Assembly: GCF_007858275.1 (NCBI RefSeq)
Contig: NZ_VFEV01000002.1
Coordinates: 124,001 to 188,000, forward strand
Source of the DNA: Pseudomonas proteolytica
GTDB taxonomy: Bacteria; Pseudomonadota; Gammaproteobacteria; Pseudomonadales; Pseudomonadaceae
DNA length: 64,000 bases
Direction: 5' to 3'
Of the stretch, positions 44,590-55,627 are shown piece after piece; positions within the stretch are counted from its first letter, which is position 1; every line of letters begins with the position of its first letter. The notes beneath the pieces were generated by a model that was not told where the DNA came from, made no database searches, and saw only the letters and a program-made list of their open reading frames with translations. The position numbers and the translations under genes were made by a program.

Positions 44590-47160
44590 ATGGTTCAAGT
44601 TCGCAAACTGGTGTTAGCAATAGCGGCCGCCTCGGCGCTGTCCTCCGGTATGGCGCAAGCGCTGCAACTTGGGGAGATGACACTCAAGTCGAAGTTGAAC
44701 CAGCCGTTGTCGGTGGAGATCGAGCTGCTCGATGTAGGCGGGCTGAGCGCCTCCGACATCGTACCCAGCCTCGCGTCTTCCCAGGCCTTTGTGGATGCGG
44801 GCGTGGATCGCCAGGCGTTCCTTGATGAACTGAGCTTTACCCCGGTGCTCAACCCCAGCGGTCGCAGCGTGGTTCGCGTTACCTCCAGCAAGCCCTTGCC
44901 CGACTCCTATGTGCGCTTCCTGTTGCAGGTGCAATGGCCCAATGGGCGATTGATGCGCGACTACAGCGTCTTGCTGGACCCGGCCAAGTTCGAGCAAAAG
45001 GCCCCGGAGGCCATTGCCCCGGCACCGCGCCTTGCCCCGCCTGCGGCCAGCAGCGTCAGCAAGGCGGCTGAACACACTACGACTTCCCGCGACACCCTGT
45101 GGGAAATCGCCGCTAAAAATCGCAATGGCGGCTCGATCCAGCAGACGATGCTGGCGATCCAGGCGCTGAACCCTGGGGCTTTTGTCGACGGCAATATCAA
45201 CCGCATGAAAACCGGCCAGGTACTGCGCCTGCCGGACCCGGTACAAAGCACCAGCCTGCCGCAACCTCAGGCGATTGCCGAAGTGACTGCGCAGAACGCG
45301 GCCTGGCGTCAGGGGCGTCGCGGTGCCACCAATCAGGCAGCGGGGCGGCAGCAACTGGACGCCACCAAGCGCACCCAGGCCGGTGCCGCGCCGTCGCAAA
45401 CGGCTGCCAAGGACAACCTCAGCCTGGTCTCGGCCGAGGCTGCCAAGGCTGGAGTCAAAGGCGCCGCAGGGGATAGCAAGGCTTTGAACAACAAGCTGGC
45501 GGTGACCCAGGAAAGCCTGGATTCGACCCGCCGCGAAAATGAAGAACTGAAAAGCCGCATGACTGACCTGCAAAGTCAGTTGGACAAGTTGCAGCGGCTG
45601 ATTGAACTGAAGAACAACCAATTGGCCAAGTTGCAGGCCGAGGGTGGCGCACCGGCGCAGCCGGCGGCCATGCCTGCGGAGTTGGCGGCGGCGCCCGTTG
45701 CACCAGCACCTGCTACCCCGGCGCCAGCCGCCGAAGCGCCCGTGGTTGCGCCTGTGGAAAGCCCGGCTGAGCCCGCGCCCGTGGCCAGCACCGAAGGCAA
45801 GTTCAATGACCTGCTGACCAATCCCATCGTTCTCGGGGTGATTGGCGGTGCCGCTGGCCTGCTGGTATTGCTGCTCCTGCTGCTATGGGCGCGTCATCGC
45901 AATGCGCGCCTGGAAGAGGAAAAACACCTGCGCATGGCGCGGGCGCTGGCCGAGGAACCGGAGTTCTCCTCGAGCCTTGACCAGGACATGCCGTCGGACA
46001 GTTTCGAAGGCCTTGAAGTCCCTGCGGCAAACGTCAAGCTGGCTCCAGCTCCAGCTCCAGCTCCAGCTCCAGCTCCAGCTCCAGTTGCCGTGGCGCCTGT
46101 GCCTGCACCGGTGACCAGCATGGCGCCGCCGAGCAAGCCGATCATCGAACCCGGCTCCTCCGACGCCCTGGCGCTGGCCCAGTCCCACCTGGATCGTGGT
46201 CACCTGAACCAGGCGGCCGCCGTGCTGGAAGAAGCGATCAAGCTGGAGCCCAAGCGCAGCGATCTGCGTCTCAAGCTCCTGGAAGTCTATGGTCAGCAGG
46301 GCGACAAAGATGGCTTCGTAACCCAGGAGCGCCAACTGGTCGCCAATGGCGAAAATCACGCCCAGGTCGAACTGTTGAAAAACCGCTACCCGGCCATGGC
46401 CGTGCTGGCAGCGGGTGTCAGTGCTGCCGTCGCCGCCGCTGCGCTGGATGCACAGTACGTCAAGGATCTGCTCCAGGAAGATCCGGCGCCCGCCGCCACG
46501 CCTGAGGCCGATGGGTTCGACACCGACTTCGACCTGAGCCTGGATGACCTGGAAGCCGCTTCGCCGGCCGTGGTTGCACCAGAGCCCGAGATCGGTGATC
46601 TGAGCTTCGAGTCGGTATTGCAGCAGCAGAATGAAGCCAAGGCCAGCGAGGACGATCTATCGGATTTTGACCTCGACTTGCAATTGGATGCGCCAGCCTC
46701 TGCGTCCGATGACGACTTCCTCTCCGGTCTGGAAGAACAGATGAAGGACCTGCCGCCGGTAGAGCCGCCCACCCTGACACCGGCCGCGCTGGAAGATTTT
46801 GACCTGCCGGAAGACTTTGATCTGTCCCTGGCGGACGAACCCCCGGCGTCAGCCAAGCCGGACGCATTCGCTTCGGAGCTTGACGATGTCAACGCCGAAC
46901 TGGAGCGTCTGTCCCAGAGCCTGGAAAGCCCGTCGATCGAGCCGAGCTTCACTGCCGAAGACGCCGCCAAGGGCGACGATGAGCCGGAGTTCGACTTCCT
47001 GTCGGGCACCGACGAAGTCGCCACCAAGCTGGACTTGGCCCAGGCTTATATCGATATGGGGGATGAGGGCGGTGCGCGCGACATCCTCGCCGAAGTCCTT
47101 ACCGAAGGCGATGAAAAGCAACGGGATGAAGCCAAGGAAATGCTCAGCAACCTGGCCTAA
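44590..47160 (+). CDS. fimV: FimV, polar inner-membrane LysM protein
   Basis: This encodes an 856-aa protein needed in Pseudomonas for type IV pilus assembly and polar signalling. MVQVRKLVLAIAAASALSSGMAQALQLG is the signal and FimV start. A LysM-like peptidoglycan domain lies near 155-220 (TSRDTLWEIAAKNRNGGSIQ). It is followed by a coiled coil (ALNNKLAVTQESLDSTRRENEELKSRM), a Pro/Ala stretch, one transmembrane helix (PIVLGVIGGAAGLLVLLLLLLW), an acidic cytoplasmic region and the C-terminal FimV motif (TKLDLAQAYIDMGDEGGARDILAEVL). Codons near 485-498 are seven perfect GCTCCA repeats. GGATGAGG precedes the start. Confidence 0.96.
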   Translation: MVQVRKLVLAIAAASALSSGMAQALQLGEMTLKSKLNQPLSVEIELLDVGGLSASDIVPSLASSQAFVDAGVDRQAFLDELSFTPVLNPSGRSVVRVTSSKPLPDSYVRFLLQVQWPNGRLMRDYSVLLDPAKFEQKAPEAIAPAPRLAPPAASSVSKAAEHTTTSRDTLWEIAAKNRNGGSIQQTMLAIQALNPGAFVDGNINRMKTGQVLRLPDPVQSTSLPQPQAIAEVTAQNAAWRQGRRGATNQAAGRQQLDATKRTQAGAAPSQTAAKDNLSLVSAEAAKAGVKGAAGDSKALNNKLAVTQESLDSTRRENEELKSRMTDLQSQLDKLQRLIELKNNQLAKLQAEGGAPAQPAAMPAELAAAPVAPAPATPAPAAEAPVVAPVESPAEPAPVASTEGKFNDLLTNPIVLGVIGGAAGLLVLLLLLLWARHRNARLEEEKHLRMARALAEEPEFSSSLDQDMPSDSFEGLEVPAANVKLAPAPAPAPAPAPAPVAVAPVPAPVTSMAPPSKPIIEPGSSDALALAQSHLDRGHLNQAAAVLEEAIKLEPKRSDLRLKLLEVYGQQGDKDGFVTQERQLVANGENHAQVELLKNRYPAMAVLAAGVSAAVAAAALDAQYVKDLLQEDPAPAATPEADGFDTDFDLSLDDLEAASPAVVAPEPEIGDLSFESVLQQQNEAKASEDDLSDFDLDLQLDAPASASDDDFLSGLEEQMKDLPPVEPPTLTPAALEDFDLPEDFDLSLADEPPASAKPDAFASELDDVNAELERLSQSLESPSIEPSFTAEDAAKGDDEPEFDFLSGTDEVATKLDLAQAYIDMGDEGGARDILAEVLTEGDEKQRDEAKEMLSNLA
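46042..46083 (+). repeat. Seven perfect GCTCCA hexanucleotide repeats inside fimV
   Basis: 42 bases made of seven identical GCTCCA units encode (Ala-Pro)7 in the cytoplasmic linker. Changes of one unit would keep the frame and only change linker length. Confidence 0.95.
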
Positions 47161-47178
47161 AGCCATTACGCAATTCCT

Positions 47179-47276
47179 GTAGGAGCGAGCTTGCTCGCGA
47201 AAAACTCAAGGGCACCGCGTTCTTCCAGGATGGACGCGTTATCGTTGACGATCTTCGCGAGCAAGCTCGCTCCTAC
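47179..47276. repeat. REPIN between fimV and truA
   Basis: GTAGGAGCGAGCTTGCTCGC at the left is matched by a full inverse copy at the right across 98 bases, the same type and size as at 27703. Confidence 0.9.
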
Positions 47277-47365
47277 AAAAATCCTCAAGCCATATATAAT
47301 GGCTGCCTTTGCGCAACTCATCAGGCCCTCAGCTCTTGGCAAATATAGATAACGCGGCCGCCGAA

Positions 47366-48190
47366 ATGGCGGCCGCTGGCTTTTTCAGAATCGCCCTGGG
47401 CGTTGAATACAAAGGCTCGCGCTATCGCGGCTGGCAGCGCCAGGCCTCGGGCGTGCCGACCGTACAGGAAACCCTGGAGAAGGCCCTGTCGAAGGTCGCC
47501 GACTCGCCGGTTTCATTGATGTGCGCCGGGCGTACCGACGCCGGCGTGCATGCCTGCGGGCAAGTGGTGCATTTTGACACCCAGGCCGAGCGTTCGATGA
47601 AAGCCTGGGTCATGGGCGCCAATATCAATCTGCCCCACGATGTTAGCGTCAGTTGGGCCAAGGTCATGCCGGCGCACTTCCATGCGCGGTTCAAGGCGAT
47701 TGCCCGGCGCTACCGCTACGTGATCTATAACGATCAGATCCGTCCGGCACACTTGAACGAAGAAATCACCTGGAACCACCGCCCGTTGGACGCCGAGCGT
47801 ATGGCGGAGGCGGCCCAGCACCTGGTGGGGATCCATGATTTCAGCGCATTCCGGGCTGGCCAGTGCCAGGCCAAGTCGCCGATCAAGGAAGTCCACCACC
47901 TGCGCGTCACGCGCCACGGCAAGATGATTGTCCTGGATATCCGTGCCGGTGCGTTCCTGCACCATATGGTGCGCAATATCGCCGGCGTACTGATGACCAT
48001 TGGCACCGGCGAGCGCCCGGTGGAATGGGCCAAGGAAGTGCTGGAGAGTCGGGTGCGTCGTACCGGTGGGGTGACGGCGCACCCGTTCGGCCTGTATCTG
48101 GTGGATGTGGAATACCGCGATGAGTTCGAGTTGCCGCAGCGTTTCATCGGGCCACACTTCCTCACAGGTTTCACTGAACTTGACGGCTGA
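47366..48190 (+). CDS. truA: tRNA pseudouridine(38-40) synthase
   Basis: This encodes a 274-aa enzyme that makes pseudouridine in the anticodon arm. ATG 47366 begins MAAAGFFRIALGVEYKGSRYRGWQRQ, with the catalytic Asp in CAGRTDAGVHACGQVVHF. AFLHHMVRNIAG and the C-terminal LYLVDVEY are further signatures. The frame is open 19 codons upstream but only this start matches the family length. A TATAAT-like -10 stands at 47295. Confidence 0.95.
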   Translation: MAAAGFFRIALGVEYKGSRYRGWQRQASGVPTVQETLEKALSKVADSPVSLMCAGRTDAGVHACGQVVHFDTQAERSMKAWVMGANINLPHDVSVSWAKVMPAHFHARFKAIARRYRYVIYNDQIRPAHLNEEITWNHRPLDAERMAEAAQHLVGIHDFSAFRAGQCQAKSPIKEVHHLRVTRHGKMIVLDIRAGAFLHHMVRNIAGVLMTIGTGERPVEWAKEVLESRVRRTGGVTAHPFGLYLVDVEYRDEFELPQRFIGPHFLTGFTELDG

Positions 48191-48254
48191 CGCCTGGAAA
48201 AGCATTTGTTACCATCCGGGACTTTCCTGGACAGCCCCCTGAGGTTCCGACGAT

Positions 48255-48887
48255 ATGTCAGGCGTTCGCAGCAAGATTTGCGGGATTACCCGCATGGAAG
48301 ACGCGCTGGCGGCAGTCGAGGCGGGGGCTGACGCCATTGGTTTTGTGTTTTATGCCAAGAGCCCGCGTGCGGTTACGGTGCAGCAGGCGCGGGCGATCAT
48401 TGCCGGCTTGCCGCCGTTCGTGACCACCGTGGGGCTGTTCGTCAACGCCAGCGCCTGTGAGCTCAACGAAACCCTGGATGCCGTCCCCCTGGACCTGCTG
48501 CAGTTCCATGGCGACGAAACCCCGGATGAGTGCGCCGGCTACCATCGCCCTTATATCAAGGCCTTGCGGGTCAAGGCCGGGGACGATATCGCCGCCAGTT
48601 GCGCCGCCTACGCCGGGGCCAGCGGGATTTTGCTCGATGCCTATGTCGAGGGCATTCCTGGTGGTACGGGCGAGGCCTTTGACTGGTCGCTGATTCCCCA
48701 GGGCTTGAGCAAGCCGATCATCCTGGCCGGCGGCCTGTGTGCCGAAAACGTGGCGCAGGCCATCGCCCAGGTTCGCCCGTATGCGGTGGACGTCAGCGGC
48801 GGGGTGGAGCAGGGCAAGGGCATCAAGGATTCTGCCAAGATTCGCGCATTCATGCAGGCAGTGCGCAGCAGCAGTGGCGCGATGTGA
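48255..48887 (+). CDS. trpF: Phosphoribosylanthranilate isomerase
   Basis: This encodes the 210-aa TIM-barrel enzyme of tryptophan synthesis. The catalytic Cys is in [13 protein letters not shown] and the Asp in [30 protein letters not shown] and [15 protein letters not shown] bind phosphate. The gene is away from other trp genes and in the truA-trpF-accD-folC order typical of gamma-proteobacteria. Confidence 0.97.
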   Translation: MSGVRSKICGITRMEDALAAVEAGADAIGFVFYAKSPRAVTVQQARAIIAGLPPFVTTVGLFVNASACELNETLDAVPLDLLQFHGDETPDECAGYHRPYIKALRVKAGDDIAASCAAYAGASGILLDAYVEGIPGGTGEAFDWSLIPQGLSKPIILAGGLCAENVAQAIAQVRPYAVDVSGGVEQGKGIKDSAKIRAFMQAVRSSSGAM

Positions 48888-49131
48888 CGGCTGGCAGTCT
48901 GCCGCCGTCAGTAACTACCACTGTGTGAAACAGGCCGGCGTTGCCCTCGGGCGGCGCCAATGAAGTGGCAGCCACGCGTTGGCGGGTTGTCTGGAAGGCT
49001 GAGGGCAGGTGCAGGAAATGGCTGGTCGAACGTCTGACCCCGTCCTGCAGCTGTTATCGCCACATCAATGAATTTAGCTCAAGGGCATACGCGGGGCTGT
49101 GTTCAAGCCACCGGTACTGGAGAAAGAAAGC

Positions 49132-50052
49132 ATGAGCAACTGGTTAGTAGACAAACTGATCCCCTCGATCATGCGTTCCGAGGTGAAGAAAAGCTCGGTC
49201 CCTGAAGGTCTGTGGCACAAGTGCCCATCCTGCGACGCGGTGTTGTACCGCCCAGAGCTGGAAAAGACCCTGGACGTTTGCCCCAAGTGCAACCACCACA
49301 TGCGTATCGGCGCCCGCGCCCGTATCGACATCTTCCTCGACGCCGATGGCCGTGCCGAGCTGGGCGCTGACCTGGAGCCGGTGGACCGTCTCAAGTTCCG
49401 CGACGGCAAGAAGTACAAGGACCGCCTGACCGCTGCGCAGAAGCAGACCGGTGAAAAAGACGCGCTGATCTCGATCAGCGGCAAGCTGCTGGGCATGCCG
49501 GTGGTGGTATCGGCCTTTGAATTCTCCTTCATGGGTGGTTCGATGGGCGCCATTGTCGGTGAGCGCTTTGTACGTGCCGCCAACTACGCCCTGGAAAACC
49601 GTTGCCCAATGATCTGCTTCGCCGCCTCGGGTGGTGCGCGGATGCAGGAGGCGTTGATCTCGCTGATGCAAATGGCCAAGACCTCTGCGGTACTGGCGCG
49701 TCTGCGCGAGGAAGGCATCCCGTTCATCTCCGTGCTGACCGACCCGGTCTACGGCGGCGTTTCCGCCAGCCTGGCGATGCTCGGCGACGTAATCGTTGGC
49801 GAGCCCAAGGCACTGATCGGCTTTGCCGGCCCACGTGTGATCGAGCAGACCGTGCGCGAAAAGCTGCCGGAAGGCTTCCAGCGCAGCGAGTTCCTGCTGG
49901 AGCACGGGGCGATTGACATGATCATCGCCCGCTCCGAACTGCGTCCACGCCTGGGTAACCTGCTGGCACAGATGATGGGCTTGCCGACACCAGAATACGT
50001 CGCGCCTAAAGTCGAACCTATCGTCGTTCCGCCGGTGCCTGCAAACCTATGA
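49132..50052 (+). CDS. accD: Acetyl-CoA carboxylase carboxyltransferase subunit beta
   Basis: This encodes a 306-aa subunit that transfers carboxyl from biotin to acetyl-CoA. Start [17 protein letters not shown] follows GGAGAAAG. The zinc ribbon is CPSC-x15-17-CPKC (about 27-50), and the crotonase-like core contains [22 protein letters not shown] and [11 protein letters not shown]. The stop overlaps the folC start (ATGA). Confidence 0.98.
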   Translation: MSNWLVDKLIPSIMRSEVKKSSVPEGLWHKCPSCDAVLYRPELEKTLDVCPKCNHHMRIGARARIDIFLDADGRAELGADLEPVDRLKFRDGKKYKDRLTAAQKQTGEKDALISISGKLLGMPVVVSAFEFSFMGGSMGAIVGERFVRAANYALENRCPMICFAASGGARMQEALISLMQMAKTSAVLARLREEGIPFISVLTDPVYGGVSASLAMLGDVIVGEPKALIGFAGPRVIEQTVREKLPEGFQRSEFLLEHGAIDMIIARSELRPRLGNLLAQMMGLPTPEYVAPKVEPIVVPPVPANL

Positions 50053-51356
50053 CCCAACGAACCCTGGGCGAGTGGCTCGCCTACCTTGAGCAGTTGCATC
50101 CGTCAGCCATCGACATGGGCCTGGAGCGCTCGCAACAGGTAGCGGCCCGCCTCGGGTTGGGTCGGCCCGCGCCGCGAGTGATCACGGTCACGGGTACCAA
50201 CGGCAAGGGCTCTACCTGCGCCTTTGTCGCTGCGTTGCTGCAGGCCCAGGGCTTGAAGGTGGGTGTCTATAGCTCGCCGCACTTGCTGCGTTACAACGAG
50301 CGCGTGCAACTCAACGGTGTTGAAGCCACCGACGAGCAATTGTGCGAAGCCTTTGCGGCGCTGGATGCCGGGCGCGGCGATACCTCCCTGACCTATTTCG
50401 AGATGGGCACCCTGGCTGCGTTCTGGTTGTTCGAGCGCGAACAGCTGGATGCCGTGGTACTGGAAGTGGGCCTGGGTGGTCGCCTGGATACTGTCAATGT
50501 GGTGGACGCCGACCTGGCGTTGATCACAAGCATTGGCGTGGACCATACCGATTACCTGGGTGATACCCGTGAATCGGTGGCCTATGAAAAGGCCGGGATC
50601 CTGCGCCCAGGCAAGCCGGCACTGTGTGGTGACCTGGATCCGCCGCATACCTTGCTGGACAAGGTGCGCGAACTGGATTGCCCCTTCTTCCTGCGGGGCC
50701 GGGATTTTTCCCTGGACGTGGCAGACGATCATTGGTCGTGGCGTGGTGTCGATGCGCGGGGTCTGGGCGTCGAGTTGCACGGCCTGCCGCTGCTGAACCT
50801 GCCCATGGAAAACGCCGCACTCGCCCTGCAAGCCTACCTGTTGCTGGATCTGCCATGGAATGCCGGGCAGATTGCCGATACCTTGCAACGTACACGGGTG
50901 GTCGGGCGTCTGGATCGCCGCGCGTTCGAGTGGCAAGGCAAGCGCCTTGACCTGTTGCTGGACGTTGGTCATAACCCGCATGCTGCGCAGTACTTGGCGC
51001 GCCGTTTGGCCAGCCATGTGCCGACGGGTCGACGCCTGGCGGTGTTCGGCTTGCTGTCGGACAAAGACCTGGAAGGTGTGGTCGCACCCTTGCTGAGCAG
51101 TGTGCAGGCGTGGGCGGTTGCGCCGCTGGATACACCTCGCAGCCGTTCGGCCGATGATGTACAGGCGCTGCTGCAGAACCTTGGTGCGACGGTGACGTCC
51201 CATGCAAGCGTGACCGCTGCATTGGAGGCTCAATGCGCGGTAGCAACGGCCGAGGACGAGATTCTGTTGTTCGGATCATTTTATTGTGTTGCCGAGGCGC
51301 TTGAGTGGTTGGCCCGGCGCTCCACGGAGGAAGCTGCACATGGCATTACTGGATAG
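50049..51356 (+). CDS. folC: Dihydrofolate synthase / folylpolyglutamate synthase
   Basis: This encodes a 435-aa bifunctional ligase. The P-loop is [19 protein letters not shown], followed by [29 protein letters not shown] and [31 protein letters not shown], all Mur-ligase/FolC motifs. The start overlaps the accD stop by four bases, and the gene overlaps the next by 17 bases, so all three are coupled. Confidence 0.96.
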   Translation: MTQRTLGEWLAYLEQLHPSAIDMGLERSQQVAARLGLGRPAPRVITVTGTNGKGSTCAFVAALLQAQGLKVGVYSSPHLLRYNERVQLNGVEATDEQLCEAFAALDAGRGDTSLTYFEMGTLAAFWLFEREQLDAVVLEVGLGGRLDTVNVVDADLALITSIGVDHTDYLGDTRESVAYEKAGILRPGKPALCGDLDPPHTLLDKVRELDCPFFLRGRDFSLDVADDHWSWRGVDARGLGVELHGLPLLNLPMENAALALQAYLLLDLPWNAGQIADTLQRTRVVGRLDRRAFEWQGKRLDLLLDVGHNPHAAQYLARRLASHVPTGRRLAVFGLLSDKDLEGVVAPLLSSVQAWAVAPLDTPRSRSADDVQALLQNLGATVTSHASVTAALEAQCAVATAEDEILLFGSFYCVAEALEWLARRSTEEAAHGITG

Positions 51357-51993
51357 CGCATACAAGCAGCGAATGGTCGGAGCCTTGGTGCTGGTGGCAT
51401 TGGCGGTGATATTCCTGCCGATGCTGTTTTCCCGTCAGGACGAGCAGCGCCAGGTCACGGTTGAAGCGCCGGCTGCGCCCCAGGCCCCGGTAATGCCTCA
51501 GGTTCAGGTCGAGCCGGTGGTGGTGCCTGAGCCGCAGGCGCTGCCCGAGGAAGAGCCAGTGCCGACGGATGCAGAAATTGCCCAGCAGCAGGCACCCACG
51601 GCGCCAATTCAACCCAGCGTTCCCGTAGTCAAGCCAGCGCCAGTCGTGGCCGCCAAGCCTGCGGCGCCTGCTCCAGCGCCAAAACCTGTCGCGCCGCAGC
51701 CTGCTGCGCCAGGCAAGCCGGATGTCGGTCAAAGCCGTATTGATCCCAATGGCCTGCCGATCAGTTGGTCGGTGCAGCTTGCCAGTCTGTCCAACCGCGA
51801 AAGTGCCGAAGCCTTGCAGAAGACCCTGCGCAGCCAGGGCTATAACGCTTATATCCGTACTGCCGATGGCAAGAACCGGGTGTTTGTCGGGCCGCTGATT
51901 GAGCGTGCCGAGGCTGACCGCCTGCGTGACTTGCTGGGGCGTCAGCAGAATCTGAAGGGTTTTGTGGTGCGCTTCCAGCCAGAACGCGGCTGA
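51340..51993 (+). CDS. SPOR-domain cell-division protein (DedD-like)
   Basis: This encodes a 217-aa protein with a short cytoplasmic start, one transmembrane helix (RMVGALVLVALAVIFLPMLF), a long Pro/Ala/Val periplasmic linker (about 40-145) and a C-terminal SPOR domain (about 145-217, ISWSVQLASLSNRESAEALQKTLRSQGYNAY) that binds denuded septal peptidoglycan. GGAGG lies 10 bases before the start, inside folC. Size and place fit DedD. Confidence 0.93.
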   Translation: MALLDSAYKQRMVGALVLVALAVIFLPMLFSRQDEQRQVTVEAPAAPQAPVMPQVQVEPVVVPEPQALPEEEPVPTDAEIAQQQAPTAPIQPSVPVVKPAPVVAAKPAAPAPAPKPVAPQPAAPGKPDVGQSRIDPNGLPISWSVQLASLSNRESAEALQKTLRSQGYNAYIRTADGKNRVFVGPLIERAEADRLRDLLGRQQNLKGFVVRFQPERG

Positions 51994-52022
51994 TTCTGGC
52001 TCCAAATGTGTGTGCAGGCTTG

Positions 52023-52112
52023 TGTGGGGGCGGGCTTGCCCGCGATGACGGTGCATCAGTCGATATTAAAGTTGACTGACACGCCGCTATCGCGGGCAAG
52101 CCCGCTCCCACA
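52023..52112. repeat. REPIN between the SPOR gene and cvpA
   Basis: TGTGGGGGCGGGCTTGCCCG at the left and its inverse at the right enclose a short palindromic loop. Confidence 0.88.
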
Positions 52113-52244
52113 TTGGTTTATGCCCGTCTGAGATGGCCGCAGCTTGCCACAACCCATTGATTTGCAATGGACCGCCAATCACCGCTTACCGATAGCCCAG
52201 CGCTCTGCTAAAATGCGCCGCCTTATCCGTCTGTAGGCTGCACT

Positions 52245-52802
52245 GTGCCATTTACCTGGGTTGATTGGGCGATCGTAGCCATCATCGCCATCTCCGCATT
52301 GATCAGTCTAAGCCGCGGCTTCGTCAAAGAAGCATTATCGCTGCTGACCTGGATCGTTGCAGGAGTCGTCGCCTGGATGTTCGGCGGATCTCTGGCCGTT
52401 TACTTGGCTGGCTACATCGAAACACCTTCGGCTCGTGTCATCGCGGGCTGCGCCATCATGTTCATCGCCACGCTGCTGGTGGGAGCAATGGTCAATTATC
52501 TTATCGGCGAATTGATACGTGTCACCGGCCTCTCCGGGACCGATCGATTTCTCGGCATGGCCTTCGGTGCCGCGCGTGGCGCGTTGCTAGGGGTCGTTGC
52601 GGTCGGGCTGTTGAGCCTGGGCCCGGTGCAGCAGGATGCTTGGTGGCAGGAGTCGAGTCTCGTGCCAAAATTTCTATTGGTTGCAGACTGGTCCAAGAAC
52701 CTCATATTGGGGTGGAGTAGTCAGTGGCTGGCCAGCGGTATCAGCGTACCCGCTGATATTCCGTTCAAGGAGCACCTCTTGCCGGGCAACACGCCGCAGT
52801 AA
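52245..52802 (+). CDS. cvpA: CvpA family membrane protein
   Basis: This encodes a 185-aa inner-membrane protein with four predicted helices. It begins with GTG (MPFTWVDWAIVAIIAISALISLSRGFVKEALSLLTWIVAGVVAW) and contains FLGMAFGAARGALLG, the family pattern. In E. coli CvpA is linked to colicin V export and envelope stress. It lies 41 bases before purF, the usual neighbour. Confidence 0.95.
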   Translation: MPFTWVDWAIVAIIAISALISLSRGFVKEALSLLTWIVAGVVAWMFGGSLAVYLAGYIETPSARVIAGCAIMFIATLLVGAMVNYLIGELIRVTGLSGTDRFLGMAFGAARGALLGVVAVGLLSLGPVQQDAWWQESSLVPKFLLVADWSKNLILGWSSQWLASGISVPADIPFKEHLLPGNTPQ

Positions 52803-52843
52803 GTAGTGTTCAGTCAAGATTCATTAAGTAGGGGTTGCGTCGC

Positions 52844-54349
52844 ATGTGTGGCATCGTCGGTATCGTCGGTAAGTCGAACGTCAATCAGGCGCTGTATGAC
52901 GCGCTAACCGTCCTCCAGCACCGCGGCCAGGACGCTGCCGGTATTGTGACCAGCCACGACGGCCGGTTATTCCTGCGCAAGGACAATGGCCTGGTACGTG
53001 ACGTGTTTCATCAGCGTCACATGCAGCGCCTGGTCGGGCATATGGGTATTGGCCATGTGCGTTATCCGACTGCCGGTAGCTCGACTTCGGCCGAAGCTCA
53101 ACCGTTTTACGTCAACTCGCCCTACGGCATTACCTTGGCGCACAACGGTAACCTGACCAATGTTGAACAGTTGGCCAAGGAGATTTACGAATCTGATCTG
53201 CGCCACGTCAACACCAGTTCCGATTCGGAAGTGCTGCTCAACGTGTTTGCCCACGAACTGGCCCAGCGCGGCAAGTTGCAGCCAACCGAAGAAGACGTGT
53301 TCGCCGCTGTGACCGACGTGCATAACCGTTGCGTGGGTGGCTACGCAGTCGTGGCAATGATCACCGGCTACGGGATCGTCGGTTTCCGCGACCCGCATGG
53401 CATCCGTCCTATCGTGTTCGGCCAGCGTCACACCGACGAAGGCGTCGAGTACATGATCGCCTCCGAAAGCGTATCCCTGGATGTACTGGGCTTTACCCTG
53501 GTGCGCGACCTGGCCCCGGGCGAAGCGGTGTACATCACTGAAGATGGCAAACTGCACACCCGCCAGTGCGCGATCAACCCCAAGCTCACCCCGTGCATCT
53601 TCGAGCACGTGTACCTGGCGCGCCCGGATTCGATCATCGACGGTGTCTCGGTGTACAAGGCGCGCCTGCGCATGGGTGAGAAGCTCGCCGAGAAGATCCT
53701 GCGCGAGCGTCCAGAGCACGACATCGACGTGGTGATCCCGATCCCGGACACCAGCCGCACCGCTGCGCTGGAATTGGCCACCCGCCTGGGCGTCAAGTTC
53801 CGCGAAGGTTTCGTCAAGAACCGCTACATCGGCCGCACCTTCATCATGCCGGGCCAGGCGGCTCGCAAGAAGTCGGTACGCCAGAAGCTCAACGCCATCG
53901 AGCTGGAGTTCCGCGGCAAGAACGTGATGTTGGTGGATGACTCCATCGTGCGTGGCACCACCTGCAAGCAGATCATCCAGATGGCCCGTGAAGCCGGGGC
54001 GAAGAACGTGTACTTCTGTTCCGCTGCGCCTGCCGTGCGTTACCCGAACGTGTACGGTATCGACATGCCGAGCGCCCACGAACTGATTGCGCACAATCGT
54101 TCGACCCAGGATGTGGCTGATCTGATTGGCGCTGATTGGCTGATCTATCAGGATCTTCCTGACTTGATCGAGGCGGTTGGCGGCGGCAAGATCAAGATCG
54201 AGCAGTTTGATTGTGCGGTTTTCGATGGCAAGTACGTGACCGGTGATGTCGATGAGGCTTACCTGAACAAGATCGAGCAGGCGCGCAACGACTCCTCGAA
54301 GATCAAGACCCAGGCGGTCAGCGCGATCATCGATCTGTACAACAACTGA
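52844..54349 (+). CDS. purF: Amidophosphoribosyltransferase
   Basis: This encodes the 501-aa first enzyme of purine synthesis. Start MCGIVGIVG gives the N-terminal nucleophile Cys after Met removal. The glutaminase half includes [11 protein letters not shown] and [11 protein letters not shown]. The PRPP-binding half includes [32 protein letters not shown] is the flexible loop. A TTG three codons upstream is not needed. Confidence 0.98.
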   Translation: MCGIVGIVGKSNVNQALYDALTVLQHRGQDAAGIVTSHDGRLFLRKDNGLVRDVFHQRHMQRLVGHMGIGHVRYPTAGSSTSAEAQPFYVNSPYGITLAHNGNLTNVEQLAKEIYESDLRHVNTSSDSEVLLNVFAHELAQRGKLQPTEEDVFAAVTDVHNRCVGGYAVVAMITGYGIVGFRDPHGIRPIVFGQRHTDEGVEYMIASESVSLDVLGFTLVRDLAPGEAVYITEDGKLHTRQCAINPKLTPCIFEHVYLARPDSIIDGVSVYKARLRMGEKLAEKILRERPEHDIDVVIPIPDTSRTAALELATRLGVKFREGFVKNRYIGRTFIMPGQAARKKSVRQKLNAIELEFRGKNVMLVDDSIVRGTTCKQIIQMAREAGAKNVYFCSAAPAVRYPNVYGIDMPSAHELIAHNRSTQDVADLIGADWLIYQDLPDLIEAVGGGKIKIEQFDCAVFDGKYVTGDVDEAYLNKIEQARNDSSKIKTQAVSAIIDLYNN

Positions 54350-54355
54350 TTGACT

Positions 54356-54378
54356 ACCGGCCCTGAGGGGCCGGTTTT
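54356..54378 (+). terminator. Stem-loop after purF
   Basis: ACCGGCCC and GGGGCCGGT form a tight stem with a short loop, followed by TTTTG. It lies seven bases after purF and 38 before metZ, so it may reduce readthrough into metZ. Confidence 0.75.
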
Positions 54379-54415
54379 GTATCTTAAATAAAGAATTGAG
54401 TGAAGGAGTGGCAGC

Positions 54416-55627
54416 ATGAGTCAGGAATGGGATGCCGGTCGGTTGGACAGCGACCTCGATGGCGTGGCTTTCGATACCCTGGCTGTGCGCGCCGGCCAGC
54501 ACCGCACGCCGGAAGGTGAACACGGTGACCCGATGTTCTTCACCTCCAGCTACGTGTTCCGCACTGCGGCGGACGCGGCGGCTCGCTTTGCTGGCGAAGT
54601 GCCGGGTAACGTTTACTCCCGTTATACCAACCCGACCGTACGTGCCTTCGAAGAGCGTATCGCGGCCCTGGAAGGTGCAGAGCAGGCCGTCGCTACGGCA
54701 ACGGGCATGGCGGCCATCCTCGCGGTGGTCATGAGCCTGTGCAGCGCCGGTGACCATGTATTGGTATCGCGTAGCGTGTTTGGTTCGACCATCAGCCTGT
54801 TCGAGAAGTACTTCAAGCGCTTTGGCATTGAAGTCGACTACGTGCCGCTGGCAGACCTTTCTGGCTGGGATGGGGCCATCAAGGCCAATACCAAATTGCT
54901 GTTCGTCGAGTCACCGTCCAATCCGCTGGCAGAGCTCGTAGACATCACCGCCCTTGCCGAAGTAGCGCACGCCAAAGGTGCGATGCTGGTAGTGGATAAC
55001 TGCTTCTGCACGCCCGCCCTGCAGCAACCGCTGAAGCTGGGCGCAGATATCGTGGTGCATTCGGCTACCAAGTTCATCGATGGCCAGGGCCGTTGCATGG
55101 GCGGTGTAGTGGCCGGTCGTGGCGAGCAGATGAAAGAAGTAGTGGGTTTCTTGCGCACCGCAGGCCCGACCCTGAGCCCGTTCAACGCCTGGATTTTCCT
55201 CAAGGGCCTGGAAACCCTCAGCCTGCGGATGAAAGCCCATTGCGCCAACGCCCAGGCCCTGGCCGAGTGGCTGGAACAGCAGGACGGCATCGAAAAAGTT
55301 CACTACGCCGGCTTGAAGAGCCACCCGCAACATGAGTTGGCCCAGCGTCAGCAGCGCGGGTTTGGGGCGGTGGTGAGTTTTGAGGTCAAGGGCGGTAAAG
55401 AGGGCGCATGGCGCTTTATCGACGCCACGCGCCTGATTTCCATCACCGCCAACCTGGGTGACAGCAAAACCACCATTACCCATCCAAGCACCACCTCCCA
55501 TGGGCGCCTGGCCCCGCAGGAGCGTGAAGCGGCCGGTATCCGCGACAGCCTGATCCGGGTTGCAGTGGGGCTGGAAGACGTGGCTGACTTGCAGGCCGAT
55601 CTGGCCCGCGGGCTGGCTGCCTTGTGA
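54416..55627 (+). CDS. metZ: O-succinylhomoserine sulfhydrylase
   Basis: This encodes a 403-aa PLP enzyme that makes homocysteine from O-succinylhomoserine and sulfide. [30 protein letters not shown] is the start region. YSRYTNPTV binds phosphate, and the Schiff-base Lys is in [20 protein letters not shown]. The purF-metZ-SDR order is that of other pseudomonads. The stop overlaps the next start (GTGA). Confidence 0.96.
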   Translation: MSQEWDAGRLDSDLDGVAFDTLAVRAGQHRTPEGEHGDPMFFTSSYVFRTAADAAARFAGEVPGNVYSRYTNPTVRAFEERIAALEGAEQAVATATGMAAILAVVMSLCSAGDHVLVSRSVFGSTISLFEKYFKRFGIEVDYVPLADLSGWDGAIKANTKLLFVESPSNPLAELVDITALAEVAHAKGAMLVVDNCFCTPALQQPLKLGADIVVHSATKFIDGQGRCMGGVVAGRGEQMKEVVGFLRTAGPTLSPFNAWIFLKGLETLSLRMKAHCANAQALAEWLEQQDGIEKVHYAGLKSHPQHELAQRQQRGFGAVVSFEVKGGKEGAWRFIDATRLISITANLGDSKTTITHPSTTSHGRLAPQEREAAGIRDSLIRVAVGLEDVADLQADLARGLAAL

